From Cordilura impudica (Eukaryota > Arthropoda > Insecta > Diptera > Scathophagidae), in NCBI GenBank assembly GCA_963682025.1, contig OY821521.1, positions 122,511,004 through 122,575,003 of the forward strand: a DNA stretch of 64,000 bases, read 5' to 3'. Positions 32,060-43,596 of the stretch are shown one piece after another. Made by a program: the position numbers and the translations under genes. The notes beneath the pieces are model-generated. The model was not told the origin of the DNA. It saw only the letters and a list, made by a program, of their open reading frames with translations, and did not search any database. Each line of letters opens with the position of its first letter. Within the stretch, counting starts at the first letter, position 1.

Positions 32060-32736
32060 TTTAAAGTACTTTTTCATTACACTAACAATAAGTTACACTT
32101 TTTTTATATAGTTAAAAAATTTTCTTGATTTAAAAATTTATATATTTTGTAAATTTACAATAAAAATTGTTATATTTCATAAATTTACCATAAAAATTGA
32201 TATAGAAATATTTAAAAGGCAATAAAAAAAAATTTAACTAAAGCAAAAACATACGAGTTTTTCATTGAAACTTCTCTATCTTGAACCAATATAAGGTAAC
32301 TTTTACGTTCGCTGCTTAATAAATTATATTTTAACTCGGGATCTTTAAAAAAAAAACAACATTTGCCCCTTGTGCACATTAGGACTAAAAAGTTTACGGG
32401 GGCCAAAGTTTGGCATTTTCTGAAAAAATTAACTTAAAAAATTGTTGAAAATTATTAGTTGTAAAATTGACTGAAAAAATAAGACATTATATTTAAAAAA
32501 AACCTTTTTTTAACTTTTAACACTTCAGTTTGGTACTAAAATTCAACTACAAATGAAAATGTATTTTAAACCCTTCGTAACTTTTTTTATTTTCGGTCGA
32601 GAATTACGTTTTATAGCAAGACTTAAAGGCAAAAGTCTCACCTACCAAACAAAAAAAAAACGCATATCAAAATTCCAATCCAATCAAAAGTTATAGATTT
32701 TTGACCGCCTTCTCGCAAATGGTCCACTGTGCACCG

Positions 32737-33077
32737 CCTTACTTGGAACAAACACAGAGTCAAAATTAACACAAATAAAATTTAAATTAATTCAACTTAC
32801 GTTGCTAATTGGCAGAAATTCAAAGCTAAGTCTTGATTGCAAGTTATTGACATATAATTTAATCATGAAACCCATTCGGTGCTACGGTATACAGTTATGG
32901 GGAACCGCATCAGCTTCTAATATAGAGAAATACAAAGTCGAAATTAAGAAAAACTGTTCAAGCTACTTGACAAAACTAGAAACTCGCCCGAATCTGTTAG
33001 CACGTTACCTTCTCAAAAATCGCATCCACCAACGCCTAAGAAAGAGAGAGACTGCAGATCTTATAATAAATGCTTGA
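32737..33077 (+). pseudogene. Jockey polymerase C-terminus (left arm)
   Basis: Resumes the LINE frame after the Transib: LTWNKHR, INQLTLLIGRNSKLSLDC-like thumb region, MKPIRCYGIQLWGTASASNI and the tail RNLLKNRIHQRLRKRETADL-like, with stop near 33077. Reading it onto the frame that ends at 28762 gives the normal LGLHLDRRLTW junction of Jockey elements. Confidence 0.88.
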
Positions 33078-33269
33078 GGTTATCTAAGCCAACGAATATT
33101 TATTTATTTCGAATATATGTACATTATACATACATTAAATTTTTTCTGGCGCTGGCCGGATTTAATAAGTTAAGTATTAGTTCTAAGACTTGAATAATTA
33201 TTGTAATTTCACTATGTGAAGATCCATTAAATAAATGCATGAGAAAAAAGAGAAACAAAATTTTATAAA

Positions 33270-34915
33270 ATATACTTTTTTAAGATTTTTTTAGGAAAAG
33301 TTTCGTTTGCTAGAAAATGTATTTTTATAAGAAAAGCCACTGTTTAAGAAAAGGTAATTTTTAAAATAGATACTTTTGCAGGAAATGTACTTTTTTTAAG
33401 AAAATGTACTTTAAAAAAATATATAGTTTCGTAAGTTTTAAAGAAAATATTTTATAGGAACAGATAATTAAAAAAATTGGTTATTAAGAAACTGTATTTT
33501 GCTAGGTAAATTTAGTTTTAAGGAAATGTACTTCCTTTTTAAGGAAAGTTACTAATTTTAGAAAATTTATTTTTTTAAGAAATAACTGTTTTTAAGAAAG
33601 GTACGATTTTAAGAAGAGATGCTTTTTTAAGAAACGTTTCTTTTTAAAGGAATATATAGTTTATGCTAAAAAAAGTAAGTTTTTAAGAAAATTTATTTGT
33701 TTAAGAATATATACCTATGAAGAAATTTTACTATTTTAAGAAAAGTTACTATAAATAAGTTACTATAAAATGTACGTTTCAAAGAAAATTTACATTAAGA
33801 AAAGAAAATGAACTTTTTAAAGGAAAGCTTCTTTTAAAGAAAAGTTGCTTTTAAGAAAATCTACTGTTGAAAGGAAATGGACTGTTTTAAGAACAGGTGC
33901 TTTTCAAGAAAATGTACGTTTTTGAAGTAAATTCGTCTTAAAAAAACGTAATTTTTAAGAAAAGGTACCTTCTTTAAAAAAAACCTTTTCTTAAAAAACT
34001 GAATTTCCTTACATTTTCTTGAAAAGTACTCTTTCCAAAAGAAATACCCTTTCTTAAATTCTTAAAAAAATACCTTATCTTCAAAATTACCTTTCCTTAA
34101 AATAGTATATTTTCTAAAAAAAATTACATTTTCTTAAAATATTAGCTTTGCTTAAAAAAAAATACATATTCTTATGAAGGTACTTTTTCTAAATAAAAGT
34201 ACCTCTTCTTAAAATAATTTCTATTCTCCAGAAAAACGTGCCATGAAAACAATAACTCTTCTTATCTTAAAAAAGTAAACTTCTTTAAAAAATTAAACTT
34301 ACCTAAAACAAATACCATATCTTAAAAACTATTTTTTTAAAAGCAACTTTTCTTAAAAAGTGTCTTTTCTTTCTTAAAAAGTACAGTTTCTTAAAAAAAC
34401 ACATTTTCTAAAAAAAAAAACATTTATAGTAACTTATTTTTAGTAACGTTTCTTAAAATAGTAAAATTTCTTTAAAGGTATATTTACTTAAATAAATAAA
34501 TTTTCTTAAAAACTAACTTTTTTTAACATAAACTATATATTCTTTTAAAAAGAAACGTTTCTTAAAAAAGCATCTCTTCTTAAAAACAGTTAATTCTTAA
34601 AAAAATAAATTTTCTAAAAATAGTAACTTTCCTTAAAAAGGAAGTACATTTCCTTAAAACTAAATTTACCTAGCAAAATACAGTTTCTTAATAACCAATT
34701 TTTTTAATTATCTGTTCCTATAAAATATTTTCTTTAAAACTTACAAAACTATATATTTTTTTAAAGTACATTTTCTTAAAAAAAGTACATTTCCTGCAAA
34801 AGTATCTTTTTTAAAAATTACCTTTTCTTAAACAGTGGCTTTTCTTATAAAAATACATTTTCTAGCAAACGAAACTTTTCCTAAAAAAATCTTAAAAAAG
34901 TATATTTTCTAAAAT
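33270..34915. repeat. Minisatellite block D at the palindrome axis
   Basis: Same repeat family as the other blocks, but it runs as TTTAAGAAAATGTAC up to about 34088 and as its complement CTTAAAAAAGTAC afterwards. Orientation flips at the axis. Unit-by-unit symmetry is visible (for example TGCAGGAAATGTACT near 33379 with its complement near 34790). Confidence 0.93.
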
Positions 34916-35097
34916 TTTGTTTTTCTTTTTTCTCATGCATTTATTTAATGGATCTTCACATAGTGAAATCACAATAATTATTCAAGACTTAGACCCAATA
35001 CTTAACTTATTAAATCCGGCCAGCGCCAGAAAAAATTTAATGTATGTATAATGTACATATATTCGAAATAAATAAATATTCATTGGCTTAGATAACC

Positions 35098-35435
35098 TCA
35101 AGCATTTATTATAAGATCTGCAGTCTCTCTCTTGCTTAGGCGTTGGTGGATGCGATTTTTGAGAAGGTCACGTGCTAACAGATTCGGGCGAGTTTCTAGT
35201 TTTGTCAAGTAGCTTGAACAGTTTTTCCTAATTTCGACTTTGTATTTCTCTATATTAGAAGCTGATGCGGTTCCCCATAACTGTATACCTAGCACCGAAT
35301 GGGTTTCATGATTAAATTATATGTCAATAACTTGCAATCAAGACTTAGCTTTGAATTTCTGCCAATTAGCCACGTAAGTTGAATTAATTTAAATTTTATT
35401 TGTGTTAATTTTGACTCTATGTGTTTGTTCCAAGT
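35098..35435 (-). pseudogene. Jockey polymerase C-terminus (right arm)
   Basis: Mirror of 32737-33077 with the same tail (LLKNRIHQRLSKRETADL). A frameshift near 35290 separates the last 65 codons (GIQLWGTASASNIEKYK onward) from the upstream thumb region. It joins directly to a truncated Transib at 35436. Confidence 0.85.
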
Positions 35436-36077
35436 AACTTTTGATTGGATTGGAATTTTGATATGCGGTTTTTTTTGTTTGGTAGGTGAGACTTTAGCCT
35501 TTTAAAAACGCCTTGCTATAAAACGTAATTCTCGACCGAAAATAAAAAAAGTTACGGAGGGTTTAAAATACATTTTCATTTGTAGTTGAATTTTAGTACC
35601 AAAGTGAAGTGTTAAAAGGTAAAAAAAGGTTTTTTTTTTAATATAATGTCTTATTTTTTCAGTCAATTTTACATCTAATACTTTTTAACAATTTTTTAAG
35701 TTAATTTTTTCAGAAAATGCCAAACTTTGGCCTCCGTAAACTTTTTAGTCCTAATGTGCACAAGGGCCAAAGGTTGTTTTTTTTTTTTTGAAAGATCCCG
35801 AGTTAAAATATAATTTATTAAGCAGCGAACGTAAAAGTTACCTTATATTGGTTCAAGATAGAGAAGTTTCAATGAAAAACTCGTATGTTTTTGCTTTAGT
35901 TAAATTTTTTTTATTGTCTTTTTAAATATTTCTATATCAATTTTTATGGTAAATTTATGAAATATAACAATTTTTATTGTAAATTTACAAAATATATAAA
36001 TCTTTAAATCAAGAAAATTTTTAACTATATAAAAAAAAGTGTAACTTATTGTTAGTGCAATGAAAAAGTACTTTAAA

Positions 36078-38078
36078 TCAACCAATTTTATTAAAAATTT
36101 CTTCTAAATAGCCTTGATTTTCATCTTCTAGAAGTTGTTTAGCTTCTTCGTCTAATTCAATAGAGGTAGTTTTCCATTTTTGACGAATGTTGGACATATA
36201 TGGATCTGAAGTGCACAACAAAATAGTGATAAGGTCACCATTAGTACAACATCTGGACATTTTCCTTGTGTTGTGCTCGCGAAAGAATCTGTAGTCTTTG
36301 TTCCTTTTTTCTTGCGCTTCTTCAGATAGATCTCCTATTGGTAGCATATTGTTTTGAATTATTTGTTCCCCATGGTACAAAATTTTATGAACTGTGGATG
36401 GCATATATCCCCAAGAGTATTTTTCATTATAAAGTATAGCTGTTTTATTGGCGTACTCTCCAAATTTTTTTGCATTTATCTTTCTGCTGCATGCTAGAAC
36501 TTGTAATATGATTTTATATCGTCTTATTAATTCATGATCTACACCTGTGATAGATGCTGCGATTTCCGGATCGGAAAAAAATCTCCTTGCAGTATTTCCA
36601 TCATTTGTGTTTCCTTCCCCTTGTTTTGGTTGGTCGATTACGAGGCCTAGCTGTTGATATTTTTGTTGAATTTGTTTTTTTTTTTGCTTTCTTTTTTCTT
36701 CATTTTCTTTGTTTTTCTCACTGTTTCGCCTAACGGACCAAATTCCAAATCATAACCCAATTTAAGAATATGCTCCATGAAACGTATTCGAGCATGAAGA
36801 GGGGACATTCCAAATTCGTAGGCTTCCTTAAAACTATCGTCTTCTGGTGGGGATTGGCTTAATTGACTTGATGTCTTTTGGCATATAATGCAGCTTGACG
36901 TTGACTTTGTTCCAGTTAAAGCTTGTACAACTTTTCCGTCAATCATTGTGAGACACATTTTAAAATGTACTTCAATGTCTTGGTCATCAAATTTAAATAT
37001 TACTGGTTCAAGTTCCTAATTTGATCTTTTGTTTTTTGAACTTCTTCAGTTATGACATCTTTGGTTTCCTTTTTGAATGCAAATTTTATTGGTCTGCAAT
37101 ACTTTGTTGAAGAAGGAATTTAATTTTTCCATATATCAATTTCTGTTGCTCTACTAGTTGACGGCTCTAAGACGCTATACCTTTTTGTTAAGCGCAATGG
37201 AACGAAAGATACCATAAATAAATTAGCATCTGATGAATTTTCGGCATTAAATTGCTTGTATTGTTTCTGCCCAGAGGATCCATCACATCCCCATTTAGAA
37301 ATTAAAGTAATGCTGCCATTACCAATTCTTTTTTAATGATCAGTATCAAGCGTATTTAGCAATCGTTCTGCAGTATGTTCAAGGAGATCTTGCAATTTTA
37401 TTTCTGCTGATGTTGAAGTGACACTAATAGCAGATTGTGAAGGTAAGTATTCTTTTTTGGCAGAAACTAAATCTCGATACTCTGGAAAAATCCCACAATT
37501 ATTTTCATTGGTTCGCTTCCGCAATTCCTTATACTGATTTTTGGTCAATTTCAAATCCAAAAATAGGGCGAACGCTTCTTGCGGCGTAAATTTCTTATCT
37601 TCAATTGGTGTAGGAATGCTTTTTAAAATCCTCTTTGTGCGCCTTGGGCTCGCTTCTACTATTTTTTCAATTATTTAAATTTTATTATTTTTTTATTTTG
37701 GGTTGGTTGAATTTGGTGCAAAAATGAATCCTTAATAATTCTTTGAGATATTTCTTCATTGATATTCTCCAGCTTGCGCCTTCGAGATCTTTCACTACAT
37801 CCGTCAATTGGTTTTGCTGGTCGACCCTTTTTTCCACTTTCGTTGGCAGTTGTAGATGCACTCTCAAAAATAAGTTCCTTTATTAACCAGTCTTGGTAAC
37901 GTTTGTACATCTTTGCCTTGCTATGAGAGCATTCAATGTACCGTCTTTTCAAATTCGATGCAAAATTATTAATTTTTCCTTTGTGCATTTCAATGTCTTC
38001 TAGGTTACAATTCTTAAAGAATTTGTTGCTCACTATGTGCAAAATTACATTACATGTAACAGTACTTTGCCATTGCAC
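36078..38078 (-). pseudogene. Transib-2 transposase (right arm, broken)
   Basis: Mirror of the left-arm gene. The N-terminal 135-codon frame (RRYIECSHSKAKMYKRYQDW) is open here where the left arm has a stop. The KWGCDGSSGQ, MIDGKVVQALTGTKS, CIICQ and SEEAQEKRN blocks are all readable, but a stop equivalent to 31018, the frame break equivalent to 31137 and further shifts near 36660 and 37330 keep it inactive. The last 108 codons differ from the left arm at one residue (FNKIG versus FTKIG), so the arms are young or have been homogenised. Confidence 0.93.
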
Positions 38079-38496
38079 AAATTGTAATGAATAATAATTG
38101 TGTAAACATTATTATAAATACTCTTTCTTGCAATTATGTAAAATAAAAATTTTTATCTTTTATTACCACTTTTAGAAGCATAAAAAACCCACACCTTAAC
38201 CCCTTTTAAAAGGTGAAGCATACCTGCTCATATCTTAAAGGGCTATGTCGCAATAGTTTGTTTTACCATTTACCTGTTATTTAAATTGTTTCCCATTTTG
38301 TCAGGTATTTAAACTATATAACTCTAATTCAGACTATTAATGTTTTTGAAAGATACCTATGTAAATGTACCTGTAACAATTAAGCGCATTATATCTCAAC
38401 CCTTTTTTATAAGTATATAACAACTCCTGACAACTCTACTGACACGCAAAAAAATACACCGCGGTGCACCGGTACGACCAACTTTTGTATTCATAA

Positions 38497-38646
38497 CACT
38501 CAGACGGACGGACGGAAATCGTTTAATCGACTCAGAAAGTGTTTTTGAGTCGATCCGTAAAGATGATAAAAGATGGATAAAGGTCCAATATTTTTGGCAG
38601 TTACAAACATCACCTCAAACTTAATATATCCTAACCACATAGTGGA
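38497..38646 (+). repeat. Dispersed fly repeat fragment, right-arm copy
   Basis: Mirror of 29337-29486 with the same 18-bp flanks (38479-38496, 38647-38664). Confidence 0.88.
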
Positions 38647-39090
38647 CAACTTTTGTATTCATAAATTTTCCAGAAAATATCTAACCTTGGGTCAGAAAAA
38701 TTGTTCTGGTGCACACGGGCGGAAACTGGCGGGTGTATAATGGGGTATAGGAGTATAGGGGAGGGTTCGGACTATAGAAGAGTGCAAGACTTTTTCTGAC
38801 TGCTTTTGACTGGCAGGAGTTATGCTCTATTAAGTAGGAGATTTTCGGAAAATTTAGACAGTCATTCAAAAATAAAAATTTACAGAGAAATTTTTAATTT
38901 TAACAAAATACTGAGAAAGCCCATTTTCGAAGACCCTGTTCGCTGTGATATAGTTGAGATAAAGTCGCAATTTTTTGTCTCCTGAGGTTTACTAGTACTT
39001 ACTTTCAAATGAATAACATAACTTTAAAATCGGTAACAAAAAAAAAATGATTTTTGGCCGCCTTCTCAAAATATGGTCCACTGTGCGGCG

Positions 39091-41131
39091 GTCATGTTTC
39101 TCTTCTGAGCGTAAAAGTAACGTGGATACATTTTTGTTCATTTATTCTTATTTTCCACCTATGTAACCAGTACTCCAATTGAAAAACATGTCGTTGTAAA
39201 GTGTAGATGCTGTTGAGGGGTCCTCATGAATACTCAAAATTGCCGTGTCACAGTAAAGTTTAAAGTTATCGTGTTTTCATTAGTTGGCATGTCCGCTGCA
39301 TAAAGGATTATAGGAGCGGACCCAGAATGCTGCCCTGTGGAGAACCAGCTTTTATGTCCTGAGGTGGGCTTGTAAAGTTGCTCTCCTTTATTGAGAATTT
39401 CCTGTTAATTATATAGCTTTCCATTAGTTTATGAACGTTTGGGGGCAGCAACATTTTAATTTTATGGAGTAGACCCCCATGCCAAACCTTATCGAAAGCA
39501 GAGCAGTACTTTTTTTCTTCAAATGCTTTTCTTATAGCGTTTACTAACCTATGGACTTGCTCAATGGTACTGTGTCTTCGCCTAAATCCGGAATAATGTG
39601 CTGGGATGACGTTATTTTGATCTACAGCTACAGTAAGCTTATACACAAGTAATTTCTCGAACAATTTTGACAGATTTGACAATAAACTGATTGGCCTGTA
39701 CGAATCGACCTTTGTGTGATCTTTACCTTGCTTGGGTACCATGGTTACGAGCGAAACTTTCCATTCTGAGTGATAATATCCAAGGCGTAATATAGTGTTA
39801 TATATAAAAAGAATTATTCTCAATGTTATTCTGGGTAACTCCAAAAGCATTTTATTACTGATCCCGTCGATCCCCGATGCTATTTAAGGGTTAAGATCAG
39901 GAATGACATTTTCAACCTCTCTGATCTCAAATTGAATTGACACTGCACTGTGCTGGTATATTATTGGTAACTCAACTCATTTATTGAACTGGTAGTTATA
40001 TTCGGAGTAAAAACTATTTTCAAATGTTCTACAAATAGATAACCTTTTCCTATATCATTTCTAGCCCATCCTCCATTCTGCATTCTTAATGGTGGTTTAC
40101 GTACGCCTTCTAAGAATTTTTTGTAGCTCGCTATAACGAGTACTCAGTTCTTGAAGTCGGATCTAATTTTCCGAGCTATCTGTTTAATTTATGATGTCTC
40201 TGGGTTTCAAGCAACTTTCTTAGATTTGATGTACATGCTTTCAATTGTTGCTGAGTTGAGGAGATCTGTACAGTTGCCACTCTCTTCGAATTCTTCTTTT
40301 TCATTTAATAGTCGCTCGACATCTACCGAACAAGTTCTATACTGCCCTCTATACTGCCAGGTCAATACCATCTGGTGTTCTTAGTGGTAATCTATCCGTG
40401 CAATGGGTACTGAGAAACTTTCTATACTTTAACCAATCTATAATACTTGTTGGCGCTAAATTACCATTCGGGGACACAATTTCTCGGGGGTTAGAAATAG
40501 TAACAATAACTGGAGTTCCAATGAGGATTCAGCATTTATAAGTTCTCTCGCAATGTTCTTCGTTACTCCAAAATCGATTAAATCGGGAATATTTTGTCTA
40601 TCTGTCAGTATGTTGGTTCTCCCCTTGAGATAACAGCTGGGCCCATATTAGAAATTGTGCCAAACAAAACACGGCCTTTCAGGGAGATTAATAGTGACCC
40701 CCAGAATGTATGCTTGGCATTGTAATCGCCAGCAACAATAAAACGAGAGCCAAGTAATTCAAAAAATCTTTTGTATTGACTTTCCTTTATGGAAAATCTT
40801 GGTGGAGAATATATTGATGAGATAACTAAATTGTTATCAAATTCCTCGAAGCAGATTGTAGTAGCTTGAAGGTAATCTTCACAATGATCACATATTATAT
40901 GATGCTTCAGTTGAGATTTAATAAGAATGGCTCAGCCATCACATGCTCTGCCTCTGGATCTTTTGTATCATACAAAATATATCCATGCAATAAGAATTGA
41001 CTCCTAGAAGTCAAAAATGTTTCAAAGACAAGAAATATATCGATTTGCTTGTCTTTTAGGAAATAGGCCAGTTCTTCTTTATTTTGGCTTAAGCCGTTTG
41101 CGTTCCAGTAACATATTTTTAAACAGTTCAT
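39091..41131 (-). pseudogene. Jockey polymerase, endonuclease and RT (right arm)
   Basis: Start ATG 41131: NCLKICYWNANGLSQNKEEL is open here, giving the APE endonuclease start, and SRFIVAGDYNAKHTFWG marks a later endonuclease block near 40740. The RT is readable as VTMVPKQGKDHTKVDSYRPI (absent from the left arm), SLLSNLSKLFEKLL, SAFDKVWHGGLLHKI and GSPQGSILGPLL. Several stops lie between the endonuclease and RT. About 71 bp just before the Transib (LKYLGLHL region) are deleted, so the frame does not reach the insertion intact. Confidence 0.88.
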
Positions 41132-41399
41132 GGTTTATTTTACAAAGCTTGCAATATCATGGATTGCACCTTCATCATCTCCTGCATCATGCCATTCATA
41201 GCGTTAGTAAAATTATTTATTGTTTGAACAAGTGTGTCGAGGGTTATTTCCAATTTACTTGGGTTTTGATTCGAGGGATCGTTTCATGGATTTAAAACAT
41301 TGGGAGGCTGGCTTTGAGAGCATAGCATATTTGAGTACGATTCAATATGCTGCGAATGAATTGGATTCTGTGGTTGGTTTCGGGAGGCCGCTATGTTAG

Positions 41400-42494
41400 C
41401 GTATGATTGCGCGTTAGTAGTTACATGTACGGGTCAGACATATTTTTTATTTTCTTTTCGCTATAAATTGCTGAATAAACTGGACACCCCCGGTAGTTAG
41501 CTGTGTGATTTTTGCCGCAATCACTACATTTTTTTACATTTTCGTCATTTTTTGACTTGTCACACTCTGGTATTGTGCAGCTAACCACACACAACACATA
41601 CTGGTGGAAGCTTACAGTATGCTTCTGTATGCCCAAACTCCTGGCCGTTCAAACACTGAACCAGGCCTTTCCTCTTATGCGGTTGTTCAACAGTAATCTT
41701 CCTATGTAACAGGTATCATACGCTGTAGATAGGGTGCACTTGGTTTTTTTAAATTGAATGTCGCCGGGTTGAAATTCCGCGCGGAAAATAGGTTGTGGGA
41801 TATTTTCGCGGTTTCGGGTATTTACTACTGTTTTTACTTTAAATCCTTTATCTTCGAGTTTGCTTTTTAGTTCAACCGGGTCAACACACGAGTCGATACC
41901 TTTAATTGCAGGTCTTTTCCACTCTTCAATTGGTAGGAATAGAAGTTTTTATTTTGTTTTTCGAAATCGGACACTATTTTTCGGAAATTATCCTCATGTA
42001 GAACCTGTGCTTTTGTTTCCATAATATTTCCTCGTTTAATGGGTATAATGTAGGAATAGTTTTCTCCCGATAACTCTATCAAACTTTTCACCAATTTCTT
42101 CGAGTTTTGTTCTCTTAAATAAATAGAAGGAGGTCTTGATGGCTTGATTACAACTGGTTCGAATTTATCGTCTTCATCCAAAATCGAAAAAAAAAAATTT
42201 TGGGGTTTGGAGGCAACATCATCCTTGAGAATTTTTTATGAAGAGGCAATTTTTTCTGATTCTATCTATATCAGTTTGTATTGATGATTTTGAAGAATTT
42301 GAGTAGAGTAGATTGTTTTTTGAAAAAACACTTCTGGTTGATTTATTATTACTTACGGTTTCAACGGTGTTCATATTAGTGCAATTATTTGCAGTACTTG
42401 CATTTGTCACTATTGTTGTTGTTTTTACTGGTTCTTATTTATTACCTATATCTGCTGACCTTGGCTCTGTTTGTTCAATGCATATATTGGGGAA
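41400..42494 (-). pseudogene. Jockey gag (ORF1), right arm
   Basis: Probable start MFPNICIEQTEPRSADIG at 42494, soon followed by a stop, then TNASTANNCTNMNTVETVS, and after an A-run frameshift near 42195 DEDDKFEPVVIKPSRPPSIY with REQNSKKLVKSLIELSGENY and FYSYQLKSGKDLQLKV, typical of the pre-gag region of Jockey ORF1. Zinc knuckles follow near 41640-41460. The protein would coat element RNA. Three or more frame breaks. Only the part below about 41825 is duplicated in the left arm. Confidence 0.82.
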
Positions 42495-42758
42495 CATGAA
42501 CGCGTTCTCCTAGAGGTCTTAGCTGTTAAGTAAAGCTTGTTGAATATGGGATCGTGTAGATTGTCTTGATCATTTAATACAATATATGCATTATTATGTT
42601 TTATGCTTCTCTCACTTGTTGATGGGTTTTGAGAAACTCATTTACCGTTTATTTATTGCAAGCACAAAAAAGAAAAAGTTTATTTGTTAGTTGTATTGTT
42701 GTTGTTTTTTCAGTTTTTTCTTTTTATATTGATATTCAATTTGGTTAGTATTATTCAC

Positions 42759-43130
42759 ACATATCGCACCTGCACATCTAAAGTGAGTCAATTCAACATT
42801 TTTCAATTTTCACTGTTAAAATCTTACATCGATTTTTCTAGTCTTTCGCAAAAAAATACAGTTGTAACCCTATTTTCGTTAAAAGAGTAGCTTCTTTAGA
42901 ATCCACTAAAGAGACATATTTTGAGTTGCACCCAAAAAACTTGTTATTTTTGATGATCCCTGAAAAAATTGCAAAAACAACTACTGTTGTATACTTATTA
43001 TTCGCAATTCTTTACAATGAAACAACTGTTTTTAAATTTTATAGTAAATATTAAAAAACCCGTTTTTTGCCTCTACTGAAAATTTGTAAATATTGAGTTG
43101 ACTCACTTTAGAGGTACAGGTGCGATATGT
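42759..43130. mobile_element. 372-bp MITE with ~39-bp inverted repeats
   Basis: Left end ACATATCGCACCTG followed by CACATCTAAAGTGAGTCAA; right end, on the minus strand, ACATATCGCACCTG followed by TACCTCTAAAGTGAGTCAA. No coding sequence. The flanking bases do not give a clear target duplication. It sits between Jockey gag and Transib-1 copy 2, probably within the Jockey 5' UTR. Confidence 0.85.
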
Positions 43131-43596
43131 ATTTCTATGTAATTATAACGTTAAGAGTCCAAGCGCAGTGGCTTAAAACATTTTTCTATTTTCAATTTTA
43201 TTTACTTATTTTATTTTTTGTCACTTATATGGCCGAACTAATATATATATATATATTTTTTTTTTGGTTTTGCTTATTAACCCGATCGAGCAAAACATGT
43301 CTTTCTCTCACGGTGCACAGTGGCGCCATTTGAGTTTTTTCGTTGCAAAAATCATACCTTTTGAACCGAATAACATAATTGAACAGTTTAAACAGCATAT
43401 GATAGATAACTGTTCAGCCTATGAAATGAGCGTTTGGAAAGGGTGCTACGCTTTTTGGGGCCTACTTATGGGTTATCAAAGTTAAAATTTGTAGAAAAAT
43501 CAACTTTATGGTAACTAAAAAAAATTATTTTTACATTTTTAGATTGTTTTTATTTTTTTCTTTAGGGTTTTATGTTTTAAATTATTACCCAACAAA

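Larger units (their letters stand above)
28763..32731 (+). mobile_element. Transib family 2, left-arm copy
   Basis: 3,969 bp with inverted ends CACAGTGGACCAT at 28763 and its complement ending at 32731; the repeats extend about 37 bp to AGAAGGCGGYCAAAAATC. Target pentamers are CGCCG (28758-28762) and CACCG (32732-32736), again one base apart; the LINE frame LDRR-LTWN needs CGCCG. Contents: a 1.2-kb leader with a small dispersed-repeat insertion and a local duplication, then a dead transposase. Confidence 0.95.
26262..33245 (+). mobile_element. Jockey-type LINE, left-arm copy, interrupted by Transib-2
   Basis: 5'-truncated copy within the palindrome. It has the last part of gag, the endonuclease and reverse transcriptase, then a 3' UTR ending near GATCCATTAAATAAATGC. 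The polymerase is interrupted at 28762 by a Transib and resumes at 32737. Confidence 0.9.
26262..34088 (+). repeat. Left arm of ~15.6-kb imperfect palindrome
   Basis: Reads as the reverse complement of 34089-41825. Paired landmarks: gag frame 26436-26651 with 41421-41636 (71 residues identical), LINE endonuclease start 26899 with 41131, Transib-2 end 28763 with 39085, LINE C-terminus 33077 with 35098, CACTATGTGAAGATCC near 33211 with its complement near 34960. Indels between the arms: a ~290-bp deletion in this arm at 28090, a 121-bp local duplication at 29711. Confidence 0.95.
35437..39085 (-). mobile_element. Transib family 2, right-arm copy, 3' end deleted
   Basis: The 5' end is intact: GGTCCACTGTG ends at 39085, followed by CGGCG (39086-39090), the complement of the CGCCG target. 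The 3' end is gone. LINE sequence CCAAGTAA joins CTTTTGATTGG directly, where the left arm has about 48 more bases including the inverted repeat and target duplication. TTA occurs at both deletion edges. Confidence 0.93.
34089..41825 (-). repeat. Right arm of ~15.6-kb imperfect palindrome
   Basis: Reverse complement of the left arm. Differences: a short deletion at 35436 that removes the Transib-2 right end, a deletion of about 165 bp near 38860, and about 71 bp missing at 39097. Homology ends near 41825, where the left arm meets minisatellite but this arm continues through the rest of Jockey gag. Confidence 0.95.
34930..43310 (-). mobile_element. Jockey-type LINE, right-arm copy (fuller)
   Basis: Minus-strand element with 3' end near 34930, polymerase split by Transib-2B, gag from 42494 to about 41400, and a putative 5' UTR holding a MITE. 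The exact 5' end is not visible and could lie beyond the Transib-1 copy at 43316. Confidence 0.8.
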
